Of a DNA stretch of 64,000 nucleotides, positions 44,932 through 54,768 are shown piece after piece. Origin of the DNA: Pedobacter sp. Hv1. GTDB lineage: Bacteria; Bacteroidota; Bacteroidia; Sphingobacteriales; Sphingobacteriaceae. A model generated the notes under the pieces. The model had not been told where the DNA came from, made no database searches, and worked only from the letters and a program-made list of their open reading frames with translations. The translations under genes were made by a program, and so were the position numbers. The stretch's first letter is position 1. Every line of letters begins with the position of its first letter. The DNA lies in assembly GCF_001412215.1 (NCBI RefSeq), contig NZ_LLWP01000009.1, forward strand, positions 310,001 through 374,000, given 5' to 3'.

Positions 44932-47229
44932 ATGTTACAACCATCAGAAGAACTACACCCCGCCCAACTTGCTGCTAAATTTATCAATTTAACATCAAGA
45001 CATATTTTCTTAACCGGAAAGGCGGGCACGGGTAAGACTACATTTTTGCGTAACCTAATTTCGTTAACACATAAAAAGGCAGTTATTGTTGCACCTACAG
45101 GTATCGCAGCTATCAATGCAGCTGGGGTAACCATTCACTCGCTTTTTCAATTGCCCTTTGGCACTTTTTTACCCAAAGTAGCACCAACCACTACAGTTAC
45201 AGAGTATCAGCATTACCATACCCCAAAATCTATCATCAAACATTTAAACATGAATGCCACCAAGCGCCGTATCCTGCTTGATCTGGAGTTATTGATTATT
45301 GATGAAGTGAGTATGCTCAGGGCTGACCTGTTAGATGCAATTGATATGGTATTGCGCTATATCCGTAAAAACAATGCTAGTTTTGGTGGTGTACAGCTGT
45401 TGTTTATTGGCGATTTGCATCAGTTGCCACCAGTTGTAAAAAATACAGAATGGAACTTGCTCAGTTCTTTTTATAAGAGTGCCTTCTTTTTTGATGCTTT
45501 GGCGCTTGAAAGAAGTAGACCGGTATACATCGAACTGGAAAAAATCTATCGTCAGGCAGATGAAACATTTATCCATTTGTTAAATAACTTACGCAATAAC
45601 CAAGTTACCGAACAGGATATGGCTTTGCTTAAAACCTATTACAGAGCAAACTACCAACCTGAATTAACCGACAATTACATTACACTTACTACGCACAATA
45701 GCAAAGCAGATACACTCAATAAAAACAGTTTAAATGAGCTAAAGGGCAAGTCTTATTATTATGGAGCTGTTGTAGAAAAGGAATTTAGTGAGAGTGCTTA
45801 TCCGGCAGAGAAAAGGTTGGAGCTAAAAGTTGGTGCTCAGGTAATGTTCATTAAAAATGATCCAACTGGCGAACAACGCTTTTTTAATGGAAAGATAGCA
45901 GTTGTAACTAAACTAAGTAACGATGTAATTGAAGTACAAGCTGATGGTAGGAGGCAAAGCTTGGTGATAGAAAAATATACTTGGAAAAATATCAAATATA
46001 CCACCAACAAAACCACCAACGAAATAGAAGAAGAAATTGCTGGGACTTTTACCCAATTTCCACTAAAATTGGCCTGGGCAATTACGGTACACAAAAGCCA
46101 AGGTTTAACCTTTGATAAAGCAATTATTGATATTGGAGATGCCTTTGCCCCAGGACAGATCTATGTAGCACTTTCTAGATTGCGTTCGCTCGATGGTTTG
46201 ATATTGACATCGTTAATTTCCAATAGAGGGATTAGACAAGACCAGAATGTAACCTATTTTGCAAGAACCAAAGAAGAACAGGAAGACTTAGGCATCCAAA
46301 TTAAAAAGGAAAGCGATGCTTTTTTAAAACATTCACTTTTGCAAAGTTTTAGTTTTACGATACTTGATAATTATGTTTTCGAGCATGTTTTTAGTTATAC
46401 CAAGGATGAAAAACGCTCGAATAAACAAACTCATTTAAAATGGGCAGTTAAGTTGCAACAAGATTTAATGTCATTAAAGGTAAATGCAGATAAGTTTTTG
46501 AAGCAAATAGAACGGTTGTTTATTGCTGGAGATACCGAAAGTTTAGCTTTATTGTTAGAAAGAACCGAAGCTGCAGAAGGGTACTTTAATCCACAATTGG
46601 AACAAATGAGCAATAGTATTTTTGAGCTTATTGAAGTTGTGAAAACAGAAAAACAGACGAAAGAATACTTGGCCGAACTTATTGATATGGAAGCCATGTT
46701 TTACGAGCAGTTTAAAAAAATACGCAAGGCAAAGGCCATGCTTGCTGCTGCAAATAAAGGAGTAGAATTAACCAAAGAAGAAGTGCTGGCTTTATACCAG
46801 AGTGCCAAAAGAGAGGAACAGGTTAAACAAGCCTATACACTGCCAAACAAAGAAGAATTCAACCCCTCGGCAGATGAATTTTATAGTAGGCCAAAAGCTG
46901 CTAAGAAGGCTAAAAGTGCCGCATTACCCAAAATAGATACCAAAGAGGTTACGCTTGTTCTATTTAAAGAGGGCAAAACATTGGCCGAAATTGCGAAAGA
47001 GCGAAAAATAACCCAAAGTACCATAGAAGGTCATTTGGCACATTTTGTAGCGAAACAAGAGATAGAAGCTAGTGAATTGGTTCCGGCTAAAAGATTGGCA
47101 GAGATTACGGCAACCATAGTTAAGTTAAAATCGATTAGGCTAAATGATCTTCGCGAACACTTGGGCAAATCTTATGCATTCGGTGAAATTAAAATTGCCA
47201 TTGCAGCTTATTTGGCAGAGGGGAATTAG
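44932..47229 (+). CDS. Pif1-like DNA helicase with C-terminal helix-turn-helix
   Basis: A 765-residue superfamily 1 helicase. Walker A GKAGTGKTT (29-37), Walker B LLIIDEVSMLRADLLD, a C-terminal UvrD/Pif1 part with AITVHKSQGLTFDKAIID and YVALSRLRSLDGL, then a long helical extension (about 480-660), and a HTH_40-type domain (TLAEIAKERKITQSTIEGHLAHF in pieces, about 680-765). This architecture is a common Bacteroidota form of Pif1/Dda-like helicases. It probably acts in replication or repair. Confidence 0.9.
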   Translation: MLQPSEELHPAQLAAKFINLTSRHIFLTGKAGTGKTTFLRNLISLTHKKAVIVAPTGIAAINAAGVTIHSLFQLPFGTFLPKVAPTTTVTEYQHYHTPKSIIKHLNMNATKRRILLDLELLIIDEVSMLRADLLDAIDMVLRYIRKNNASFGGVQLLFIGDLHQLPPVVKNTEWNLLSSFYKSAFFFDALALERSRPVYIELEKIYRQADETFIHLLNNLRNNQVTEQDMALLKTYYRANYQPELTDNYITLTTHNSKADTLNKNSLNELKGKSYYYGAVVEKEFSESAYPAEKRLELKVGAQVMFIKNDPTGEQRFFNGKIAVVTKLSNDVIEVQADGRRQSLVIEKYTWKNIKYTTNKTTNEIEEEIAGTFTQFPLKLAWAITVHKSQGLTFDKAIIDIGDAFAPGQIYVALSRLRSLDGLILTSLISNRGIRQDQNVTYFARTKEEQEDLGIQIKKESDAFLKHSLLQSFSFTILDNYVFEHVFSYTKDEKRSNKQTHLKWAVKLQQDLMSLKVNADKFLKQIERLFIAGDTESLALLLERTEAAEGYFNPQLEQMSNSIFELIEVVKTEKQTKEYLAELIDMEAMFYEQFKKIRKAKAMLAAANKGVELTKEEVLALYQSAKREEQVKQAYTLPNKEEFNPSADEFYSRPKAAKKAKSAALPKIDTKEVTLVLFKEGKTLAEIAKERKITQSTIEGHLAHFVAKQEIEASELVPAKRLAEITATIVKLKSIRLNDLREHLGKSYAFGEIKIAIAAYLAEGN

Positions 47230-47460
47230 ATTGGTGGGGAATAGTAGGTAGGGAATAGGAAATAGTTAATAGGAAATGGGAAATAGTAAATAGAGAATGG
47301 GGAATAGTTTGGAGGTGTAGAACTAAAACTATCAATTTGTAACCAATGCTTTTTTATCCTTGTTCATTAAATGCATTCTGCCTTATAACTCATATCTAGC
47401 ATCTCACATCTCCTGTCTCACATCTCATCTCTCAAATCTCACAAAATCTGTCTTGATACT
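47230..47460. repeat. Low-complexity tandem-like tracts between convergent genes
   Basis: First tract (47236-47320): many imperfect copies of GGGAATAG/GGAAATAG, purine-rich on the plus strand. Second tract (47388-47446): imperfect copies of ATCTCACATCTC, pyrimidine-rich. Between them no coding or hairpin structure is clear. The tracts lie between the convergent helicase and dapF genes. Confidence 0.7.
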
Positions 47461-47472
47461 TGATACTAACTG

Positions 47473-48255
47473 CTAAACTTCTAGCGTTCCATCAAAAACT
47501 CTTTCTGCGGGGCCACATAAAAACACATTGGTAAATTTTGAGCCATCGTAATCAAAGTTGATCTGTAGTTTGCCACCCAAAACCTCAATTGGGGTTTGGA
47601 TATGTCCGGCCTCCTTTTGTTGTGCCATTGCCATTGCCACCGCTGTTACGCCCGTACCACAAGCATAGGTTTCATCTTCTACGCCACGTTCAAAAGTGCG
47701 TACAAAAAAATGGTCGCCTTTATCTTCTACAAAGTTTACATTGATTCCGTTTTGTTGGTAAGTTGCATTGTTACGGATGGCTTTCCCAGTAGTAAATACA
47801 TCCAGCTCTGCTAAATTCTGAACTTTTTCTACATAATGAGGAGAACCCGTATTTAAAACAAAAGCATTTCCGTCTTTGGTAATGGTGTCTACATCAATCA
47901 TTTGAAGCTCTACCCAATTGCCTTCGGCTGTAATTTTGGCATAATGTGGGCCATCAACTGCCAAAAAATTGGTTTCACTGTCAATTATTCCCAAATGTTT
48001 GGCAAAAGCAACGATACAACGCCCCCCATTACCGCACATGCTACCTATGTTGCCATCAGCATTATAATAAACCATTTCAAAATCGTAGGTTGTATGCTTG
48101 GTCAAAAACATTAAACCATCAGCTCCAATTCCGAAACGACGGTCGCAAAGCTTAGCTACAAGCTCATTATCAATGTTTTTTAATTGACCATCAGTGTGAT
48201 CTATTAAGATGAAATCATTGCCGGCACCTTGATATTTTGAGAATTTGATATTCAT
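47473..48255 (-). CDS. dapF: Diaminopimelate epimerase
   Basis: A 260-residue enzyme that turns LL- into meso-diaminopimelate for lysine and peptidoglycan. The two catalytic Cys are present: Cys74 in MCGNGGRC and Cys199 in ACGTGVTA. KYQGAGNDFI at the start is typical. Length slightly below the usual 270-280 but with all motifs. Divergent from the DegQ gene; the 10-bp repeats at 48320-48336 lie between them. Confidence 0.97.
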   Translation of the reverse strand: MNIKFSKYQGAGNDFILIDHTDGQLKNIDNELVAKLCDRRFGIGADGLMFLTKHTTYDFEMVYYNADGNIGSMCGNGGRCIVAFAKHLGIIDSETNFLAVDGPHYAKITAEGNWVELQMIDVDTITKDGNAFVLNTGSPHYVEKVQNLAELDVFTTGKAIRNNATYQQNGINVNFVEDKGDHFFVRTFERGVEDETYACGTGVTAVAMAMAQQKEAGHIQTPIEVLGGKLQINFDYDGSKFTNVFLCGPAERVFDGTLEV

Positions 48256-48319
48256 TATTTCTTCATTTAAGAATAAAATATTTGTTTATTGAAAATGAGA
48301 AATCTAAAGCTAAATTTGA

Positions 48320-48336
48320 TTTAACATTTTTTAACA
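48320..48336. promoter_or_regulatory. Two direct heptamers TTTAACA with 10-bp period
   Basis: TTTAACA at 48320-48326 and 48330-48336. On the minus strand (toward dapF) they read TGTTAAA-AAA-TGTTAAA, the same motif as before the kinase/regulator operon. They lie 65 bases upstream of dapF and 92 upstream of degQ. Confidence 0.5.
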
Positions 48337-48380
48337 CAAAATGAGATGTGTTACAAGTACAAATATCGTTTATATGGTAT

Positions 48381-48388
48381 TAAATTTG
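48381..48388 (+). promoter_or_regulatory. -7 element TAAATTTG of the DegQ gene
   Basis: Exact match to TAnnTTTG, 40 bases before the ATG at 48429. The -33 region lacks a clear TTTG. Confidence 0.45.
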
Positions 48389-48428
48389 AGTAAGTCATTC
48401 GTAAAAAGATAAATAAATAATATAAACA

Positions 48429-49976
48429 ATGAAAAAAATAGGATTAATAGTGTTTGCTGCCTTTTTAGGAGGAGCAGTTGCAATTGGCGCTTATAAACTA
48501 TTAGAGCGCAAAAATGATGGCTTTTCATTAACAGAAAAGCAAAACATGATGTTTGCCAGTAACCCAATTAAAGTTTCATCTGCTGGAGCAGTAGATTTTG
48601 TACAAGCTGCGGCTGCGGTTTCGCCAGCGGTAGTCCATATCAAGACCACCTATAATGCAAAAGCCTCTAACGATAACGGTAGTGGTATGCCAGACATGAT
48701 TGAACAATTTTTTGGCGGAGGTGGCAGTAGAAGGTCACGTGTGCCAAGTGCAGCTTCGGGGTCTGGAGTAATCTTAACTGCCGATGGTTATATCGTAACC
48801 AACAATCACGTAGTAGATAATGCAGATAAAATTGAGGTGATCTTGTCTAACAGACGTAAGGTTACCGCAAAAGTAATTGGTAAAGATGCCAATACAGATT
48901 TGGCCTTAATTAAAGTTGATGTTACTGGTTTGCCATTTGTAAAAATGGGTAACTCAGATAATGTACAAGTTGGAGAATGGGTGTTGGCAGTGGGTTTCCC
49001 TTTAGATTTGCAAACTACCGTTACTGCGGGTATTGTAAGTGCCAAAGCAAGAAATATTGGTATTTTGAATAGAGAAAACCAATCTATGACCCAAGAAGAG
49101 TGGGCAGAAATGCAACGTACAGGTAAAAGACCAGAACGCCCTGCAAATAGTGCCATCGAATCTTATATCCAAACAGATGCAGCCATTAACCCAGGAAATA
49201 GTGGAGGCGCTTTGGTAAATGCCAATGGCGAACTAGTGGGTATTAATGCAGCCATTGCTTCAGAAACTGGTAGAAATGAAGGTTATGGTTTTGCAATTCC
49301 TGTAAACTTGGCTAAAAAAATCTTAGAAGATTTTAAACAATATGGCGTGGTAAAACGTGGATATATTGGGGTAACTTTTGCAGCATTAGATGCAGATAAA
49401 GCAGAAGAACTTAAAGTTAAAGAGATCAACGGTCTATATGTAAGTGGCGTAGTGCCTAACGGAGGTGCTGCTGCCGCAGGAATTAAAGAAGGCGATATCA
49501 TTAAAAAAGTAGAAGGTGTAGAAATTTATGACTCGCCAGACCTACAAGAAAAAATTGGTCGTATGCGCCCTGGTGATAAAGTAGCTTTAACTGTTTTAAA
49601 AAGCGATGGATCTACCAAAAATGTGAGCGTAACTTTAAAGCCAGAAAGCAATGCAACTTTAGCATCTAATTCAACTGCTAATGCAAATAAAGCTACTGGT
49701 GTAAATGCTAGTGCACTAGGTGCAGAATTTGCTCCTGCCTCTGCAGCCATCAAATCAAAATATGGCATAACAAATGGCGTGGTGGTTACAAAAGTTGAGC
49801 CTGGCAAATTGTTTGATTATTATGATATTGCCAAAGGAGTAGTAATTACCAAGATCAATGGTAAAGCAGTAAACAGTGTTGATGAGGTAGAAAAAGCCTT
49901 GCCAACCTCTAGAGATGGAAAAACAACCATCACTGGAATTAGCGATCGTGGAATTTATACCATCTCGTTTCAATAA
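48429..49976 (+). CDS. Do/DegQ (HtrA) family serine protease
   Basis: A 515-residue periplasmic protease/chaperone with an N-terminal membrane anchor or signal peptide (1-23). Catalytic triad His127 (NNHVVDN), Asp157 (NTDLALI) and Ser258 (GNSGGAL), then two PDZ domains (about 310-400 and 425-515). A Gly-rich loop FFGGGGSRRS (95-104) is part of the LA loop. It degrades misfolded envelope proteins. Terminator follows. In Porphyromonas the RprY regulator has been linked to htrA, which would fit the shared repeats here. Confidence 0.95.
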   Translation: MKKIGLIVFAAFLGGAVAIGAYKLLERKNDGFSLTEKQNMMFASNPIKVSSAGAVDFVQAAAAVSPAVVHIKTTYNAKASNDNGSGMPDMIEQFFGGGGSRRSRVPSAASGSGVILTADGYIVTNNHVVDNADKIEVILSNRRKVTAKVIGKDANTDLALIKVDVTGLPFVKMGNSDNVQVGEWVLAVGFPLDLQTTVTAGIVSAKARNIGILNRENQSMTQEEWAEMQRTGKRPERPANSAIESYIQTDAAINPGNSGGALVNANGELVGINAAIASETGRNEGYGFAIPVNLAKKILEDFKQYGVVKRGYIGVTFAALDADKAEELKVKEINGLYVSGVVPNGGAAAAGIKEGDIIKKVEGVEIYDSPDLQEKIGRMRPGDKVALTVLKSDGSTKNVSVTLKPESNATLASNSTANANKATGVNASALGAEFAPASAAIKSKYGITNGVVVTKVEPGKLFDYYDIAKGVVITKINGKAVNSVDEVEKALPTSRDGKTTITGISDRGIYTISFQ

Positions 49977-50004
49977 AGATTAATTAATAATACCTGTTAT
50001 AACT

Positions 50005-50036
50005 TGGGGGAATGGCATTGTGCTGTTCCCCTTTTT
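50005..50036 (+). terminator. Rho-independent terminator of the DegQ gene
   Basis: GGGGAA (50007-50012) pairs with TTCCCC (50026-50031), inner GCA/TGC, followed by six T (50032-50037). Confidence 0.85.
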
Positions 50037-50206
50037 TGTGCGCAAAAATTAGCTTTAAAAGTTATTACCTATCTACCGTAAATTGGTTATATCATAGATG
50101 ATGATTTTCATTATATTGAAGCCATCTCAGTTACTATGAGCTGAGCGATGAAATTCAGAACAGTATTAATTCTTTGCATATTTTCTTATAACAAGAATGA
50201 GTAAAA

Positions 50207-51661
50207 TCATTTTGGCAAAACCAATGACTTTTTCTTCTCAAAATCATATAAGGTAACTCTTCTTAATAGATAGTAGCCATCCCAATAGGCCCGCAGCGCC
50301 CCAATATATTCGCGGCGGGCATTGTCTTTTTCACCCTGCGCTAAGCTAATATCGGTAATGGAGAGTTTACCTGACTGATATAGGTTATTTGCGATATTAA
50401 ATCGACGATGCGCAACCGAATCTGTTTTTTGTGCGAGAAGGATATTGGAGCTTAATAACTTCATATCAGTTATTAATGCAGTAATTTCCTGAAAAATAGT
50501 AATTTCATCAAACTCATTCGTTGTGAGAATCAGTTTTTCGAGTGACTTAGCCGTATTATATCTTGCTTTCCTTCTACCCCAATCCAAAAATGGGATATTA
50601 AATCCAAAACTAAATCTTTGTTGATCATTAGGATTTTTATATGCAGTACTAAGATTATTACCACTATTATTTAAGCCATAGCTTGCCGTAAGATTAGCCT
50701 GTTGTTTAGCGGATTTGGCAATAGCTACATCTCGAAAAGCTTCTTGCTTTTTTCTTTCAAAAGCTATAAATTCAGGTCGGTTTTCTTTGGCATATTTTAA
50801 TGCTTCCTCCATATCAATAGTAAATATTGGTATGATTTGAGGAACTAAGAGATCTAATTCCTCGTTATTTTTTATGCCAATAAATGTTTTAAGATTAAGT
50901 TGTGCCTTACGATAATTATATCTAGCTTTTTCAAGATCTTGTTTACTACGTAGGGTTTGTAATTCCAATTGTAATAATTTATCTTCTGTTGTAGTACCTA
51001 AATTGATACGCTTTGTTTCAATATTATAATTAGTTTGTGAAACCAAAAGCCCACTTTGGGCTATCTGCATATTGTTTTGAGCATCAATTACATCAAAGTA
51101 GAAGCCAATAGCTTGTTGCGCAATATTTTCAATATCCTGTATATATTGCTTTTTTGATTCTTCAAGTTTTAATGGCTCAATCTTTTTTTTCCATTTTAAC
51201 TCATTTGTCCCAAATAATGGTTGAGTCAGTTTTAAGAATATAGGCGTCGAGCTATATTGCTTTATTCTACCTTTGAAATCATCAAAACGTGTAAGATCAG
51301 TATTTAAAGACAATTCCCCGCCAGAAAAGGGAAGTTGTTGGCTTAAACTAAATCCTAGATTACTATTGCTCTGGCTAATTGACTGGAATTTAATAGATCC
51401 ATCTGGCTGTCTAACACTAAAATATTCTTTGTTATATACTGGAAGATTCCCATATAAGGAAATTTGCGGATTAAGATCACTTTTGTAAGTAACAAATTGA
51501 TAATAACTCAATTCCTTTTGCGTTTGAGCTAGTTTAGCTTTAAGTGATTTATCCTGAGCTTGTTCAATAACATGCTGTAAGGTAAAATTAGTCTTTTCCT
51601 GAGCATCTATGATGCTGGTATAACTAAAAAAAATAAAAATGACAATACTATATTTCTTCAT
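50207..51661 (-). CDS. TolC family outer-membrane efflux protein
   Basis: A 484-residue protein with signal peptide (1-20, ending IDAQ) and two OEP repeats of long helices (RINLGTTTEDKLLQLELQTLRS and YQSGKLSITDISLAQGEKDNAR in pieces). It forms the outer-membrane channel for the RND pump encoded directly upstream (16-base gap). It is the last gene of the large minus-strand operon that begins with the Cys peptides. No clear terminator was seen behind it. Confidence 0.9.
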   Translation of the reverse strand: MKKYSIVIFIFFSYTSIIDAQEKTNFTLQHVIEQAQDKSLKAKLAQTQKELSYYQFVTYKSDLNPQISLYGNLPVYNKEYFSVRQPDGSIKFQSISQSNSNLGFSLSQQLPFSGGELSLNTDLTRFDDFKGRIKQYSSTPIFLKLTQPLFGTNELKWKKKIEPLKLEESKKQYIQDIENIAQQAIGFYFDVIDAQNNMQIAQSGLLVSQTNYNIETKRINLGTTTEDKLLQLELQTLRSKQDLEKARYNYRKAQLNLKTFIGIKNNEELDLLVPQIIPIFTIDMEEALKYAKENRPEFIAFERKKQEAFRDVAIAKSAKQQANLTASYGLNNSGNNLSTAYKNPNDQQRFSFGFNIPFLDWGRRKARYNTAKSLEKLILTTNEFDEITIFQEITALITDMKLLSSNILLAQKTDSVAHRRFNIANNLYQSGKLSITDISLAQGEKDNARREYIGALRAYWDGYYLLRRVTLYDFEKKKSLVLPK

Positions 51662-51677
51662 ACTTATTACTTAGCTA

Positions 51678-54600
51678 TCAATTTTCTTTGTCAAATGGAG
51701 CAGCTAATTCATCTATTCTGTGTTTTTTTCTGTGGTTCCACTTGCTTATATACCAATAGGAGAGAGGTACAAACCATGTTGTGAAAAAAGTGCCAACCGT
51801 TAATCCACCAATGATAACTACTGCCAATGGTTTTTGTAGATCATTACCAATACCATCAATGAACAAAACAGGTACCATGGCTGTGCTGGTTGTTAAAGAC
51901 ACCATTAATAAAGGCTTTAGGCAGATAGTACCCGCTTCATGAATCATTCGATGTAGTAACATTTCATCATGATTAAGGCCTTCTGATAAGTACTTTTTTT
52001 CTAATCGGTTTAGTGTTTCTATTTTCAAGATCGGGTCATCCACTACAAGTCCCAAGATGACTACAAAGCCTACAGCCGCCATTATGTCTAGGGTTCCGCC
52101 GAATATCCAAAGACAAAACATGCCACCTGTGATCCCTAAAGGAATGGTTAACATCACAACAAATGGCTGTATTAAACTTTCGTATTGAATAGCTAGAATG
52201 AGATAGATCAGAAACAAAACAGTCAAAAAAATCCACCACATTGTGTTGAGCTGCTCCCTGTTCTCAAAATAGCGGCCATGGAAACTAACATTGTAGCCAT
52301 TTTTTACACCTAACTTAATTATTTTAGTTTGGAAGGATTTTAGCCCATCTGAAGGCTCCTGTTCAAAAAGGAGGGAACGGTATTGACCTGTTTTATCAGC
52401 TGTAATAAACTTTGGCTGTTCTGCATACGAGATTGACACAAAGGTGGAAAGTGGGTAGTACTCTCCATTCCCTCCACGGATGGCACTATTTAATTTCCCT
52501 TGTAAATCTTCTTTTTCACTTTTTAATCTTATGGTTTTTATATCTCCAAAGCGTTTAATTTCAGAAACTGTATAGGAGCCAAACAGTTCTTCCAGCAATA
52601 CCGAAATATTTTGTCTTCCAACCCCATACAATGCCATCTGGACTTCATTAAGAGTAATTTCTATATTAGTTTCAGTCAAAAAACCTTCTCCCATTGAAAA
52701 GCTATTTGTAGGTAATTCTTTTGTGATATTTCTGAGATTCTTCCAATCCTGATCCGGACTCATCGGGTTTAAGGGCTTGATGCGCACTTCAAGATATGGA
52801 GTTGATGTAGTGAATAACTGTGTGAACGCATTGGGTGCATCAATAATTTTAATATTTGCCCCCCGATAATTTTTGGATAACCATTGCTTTACTTTTACAT
52901 CAATTTTTTCTTTCTCTTGTTGATTTTTGCAACCGAAATATAGTTCAGCCTTTTGTATACCATTGTTCTCTTGTTGTAGTAAGAACTGTTTAATACCCAC
53001 TTCAGCCTCGGTCACTTCGCAAAAGGGTTGTATAATAGTTAGTAGTGTCTTTAGCCTTCTTAGGTTCTCATTTGCGTCAATGGGTTGGTTCCAATCAATT
53101 AATACTAAGCTTTCTTTCTTTTCTATTTGTGGTAAACTACTTATAGGTAGAAAGCTTGCTATCCAGATGCCTAAGGGCATAATGCTTATGGTAATAAGGA
53201 AATAACATAACTTATATTTTAAAATATGGCTGATCATTAGATGATACTTTTTTGATATCCAAGTATAAAAAGGAGTGTCTTCTTTTAGCTTGTCGGGAGG
53301 TGTTTTTAAAAAAAGTTGATATAGTAAGGGGGCTAATACAAAAGCGATGAGTAAGGATACCCCTAATGAAATAGAAAGGGCAATACTCTGATCCAATACC
53401 AATGCACCCGCAATACCGCTTAACAATACTAGAGGAACATATACCGCTACTGTGGTGAGTACTTGACTAATAACAGGCACTATTACCTCGTTAGTGCCTT
53501 GAACTGCACTTTCTTCCATGCTCATTCCACTGCGCCGCTTGCGAGTAATATTGTCAATGACTACAATGGAGTTATCAATAAGCATCCCAATGCCTAAGGC
53601 TAGACCAGAGAGAGAAATAATATTAAAGGAGATATTAAATAGTTTAAAGAAAATAAAAGTAATAACCAATGAAACCGGAATACTGATGCTCATTAATGTT
53701 GGAGAAGCCTTATTGCCTAACAATAGAAATAGTAAGCCAATAGTTAAAATGCCACCATAAATAAGATCTTGCCATAAATTGTCAATACCTGCCTCTAGTA
53801 AAAAAGACTGATCCTGTGACAGCACAAAATCAACCTGTGGGTAATCTTTTTTAAATTGTGCAACGGACAGTTCAATTAAGGCTACCAACTCGGTCATGCG
53901 ACTATCGGGCTGTTTCTGAACAGTAACTGCCAAACCTTTAGTGCCATTAAACAGATGATAGCCCGTTAGTGTCTCTGGGTCTTGCGTGATGTTGGCAACT
54001 GATGATAGGGTAAGAATACTACCTCCTTTGGTTCTTATGGGCAGTTGCTTTATCATTTCAATACCATCTAATGCATTGGCTAACTTTACAAAATAACGAT
54101 ACTGCCCCTCTCGAAGGCTTAACCCCCCTAATTCCTGATTGGCATTACGGATGGATTCGGGAATAATAGATTCATTTAGTCCTAGGGCTAAAAGCGCCCG
54201 TTTATCTGGTTGTATATTAATGATACTTTGTTGCTTGCCATTAATGTCTACTAGAGAAACACCATCCAACTGTTCGAGCCTTTTCTTTAAAACCTTTTCT
54301 GTTAGATCAGATACCTGCTGATAGTTGGCATTTGCCTTAGGTAATACTTGCATCCGTATTATTGGGATATCTGAGGTGTTAATTCGCATAACCTGCGGAC
54401 GAGTCAAATTTCTAGGTAAAACATTAGTTAGGCGATCTATTTTCTCATTAATTTCTATGTAAACTAGTCCCATATTGGTGCCGTATTCAAAAGTTAGATA
54501 TACTAAGCCTATATGGTTTGCTGCCCGACTTTCTACCGTTTTCAACCCTTTAATATTAGATAGACCTTCTCTTATAGATCGAAGAATATTCTCTTCGAGT

Positions 54601-54767
54601 GTAACCGCGGCCGTGTTAGGATAATTGATACGAACAACAATCTGAGGAACGTCAACATTGGGCAATAAAGAAAGAGGTATCCTCTTTACTAGTATCAATC
54701 CGATGCTGATTAATGCAATAAAGATCATTAAAACAGCAATCGGACGTCTGATGAGAAAACGAACCAT
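51678..54767 (-). CDS. RND family efflux permease
   Basis: A 1029-residue inner-membrane pump with the usual 12 helices and two large periplasmic domains. N-terminal helix with RRPIAVLMIFIALISIG; TM4 motif GIGMLIDNSIVVIDN; second-half signature GVVDDPILK-like LVVDDPILKIE. It uses the proton gradient to export substrates through the adaptor and TolC. Substrate cannot be told from sequence. In this operon the likely cargo is a product of the peptide/glycosylation genes, but that is inference; RND pumps normally move small molecules or metals. Confidence 0.92.
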   Translation of the reverse strand: MVRFLIRRPIAVLMIFIALISIGLILVKRIPLSLLPNVDVPQIVVRINYPNTAAVTLEENILRSIREGLSNIKGLKTVESRAANHIGLVYLTFEYGTNMGLVYIEINEKIDRLTNVLPRNLTRPQVMRINTSDIPIIRMQVLPKANANYQQVSDLTEKVLKKRLEQLDGVSLVDINGKQQSIINIQPDKRALLALGLNESIIPESIRNANQELGGLSLREGQYRYFVKLANALDGIEMIKQLPIRTKGGSILTLSSVANITQDPETLTGYHLFNGTKGLAVTVQKQPDSRMTELVALIELSVAQFKKDYPQVDFVLSQDQSFLLEAGIDNLWQDLIYGGILTIGLLFLLLGNKASPTLMSISIPVSLVITFIFFKLFNISFNIISLSGLALGIGMLIDNSIVVIDNITRKRRSGMSMEESAVQGTNEVIVPVISQVLTTVAVYVPLVLLSGIAGALVLDQSIALSISLGVSLLIAFVLAPLLYQLFLKTPPDKLKEDTPFYTWISKKYHLMISHILKYKLCYFLITISIMPLGIWIASFLPISSLPQIEKKESLVLIDWNQPIDANENLRRLKTLLTIIQPFCEVTEAEVGIKQFLLQQENNGIQKAELYFGCKNQQEKEKIDVKVKQWLSKNYRGANIKIIDAPNAFTQLFTTSTPYLEVRIKPLNPMSPDQDWKNLRNITKELPTNSFSMGEGFLTETNIEITLNEVQMALYGVGRQNISVLLEELFGSYTVSEIKRFGDIKTIRLKSEKEDLQGKLNSAIRGGNGEYYPLSTFVSISYAEQPKFITADKTGQYRSLLFEQEPSDGLKSFQTKIIKLGVKNGYNVSFHGRYFENREQLNTMWWIFLTVLFLIYLILAIQYESLIQPFVVMLTIPLGITGGMFCLWIFGGTLDIMAAVGFVVILGLVVDDPILKIETLNRLEKKYLSEGLNHDEMLLHRMIHEAGTICLKPLLMVSLTTSTAMVPVLFIDGIGNDLQKPLAVVIIGGLTVGTFFTTWFVPLSYWYISKWNHRKKHRIDELAAPFDKEN

Positions 54768-54768
54768 A

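Noticed and set aside
44853..45134. Minus-strand ORF of 93 codons at the start of the Pif1-like helicase
   Set aside because: Overlaps the Walker A coding region of an unmistakable helicase on the other strand.
47230..47450. Low-complexity tracts as a CRISPR array
   Set aside because: The units are short, imperfect and have no spacers of regular length; no cas gene is near.
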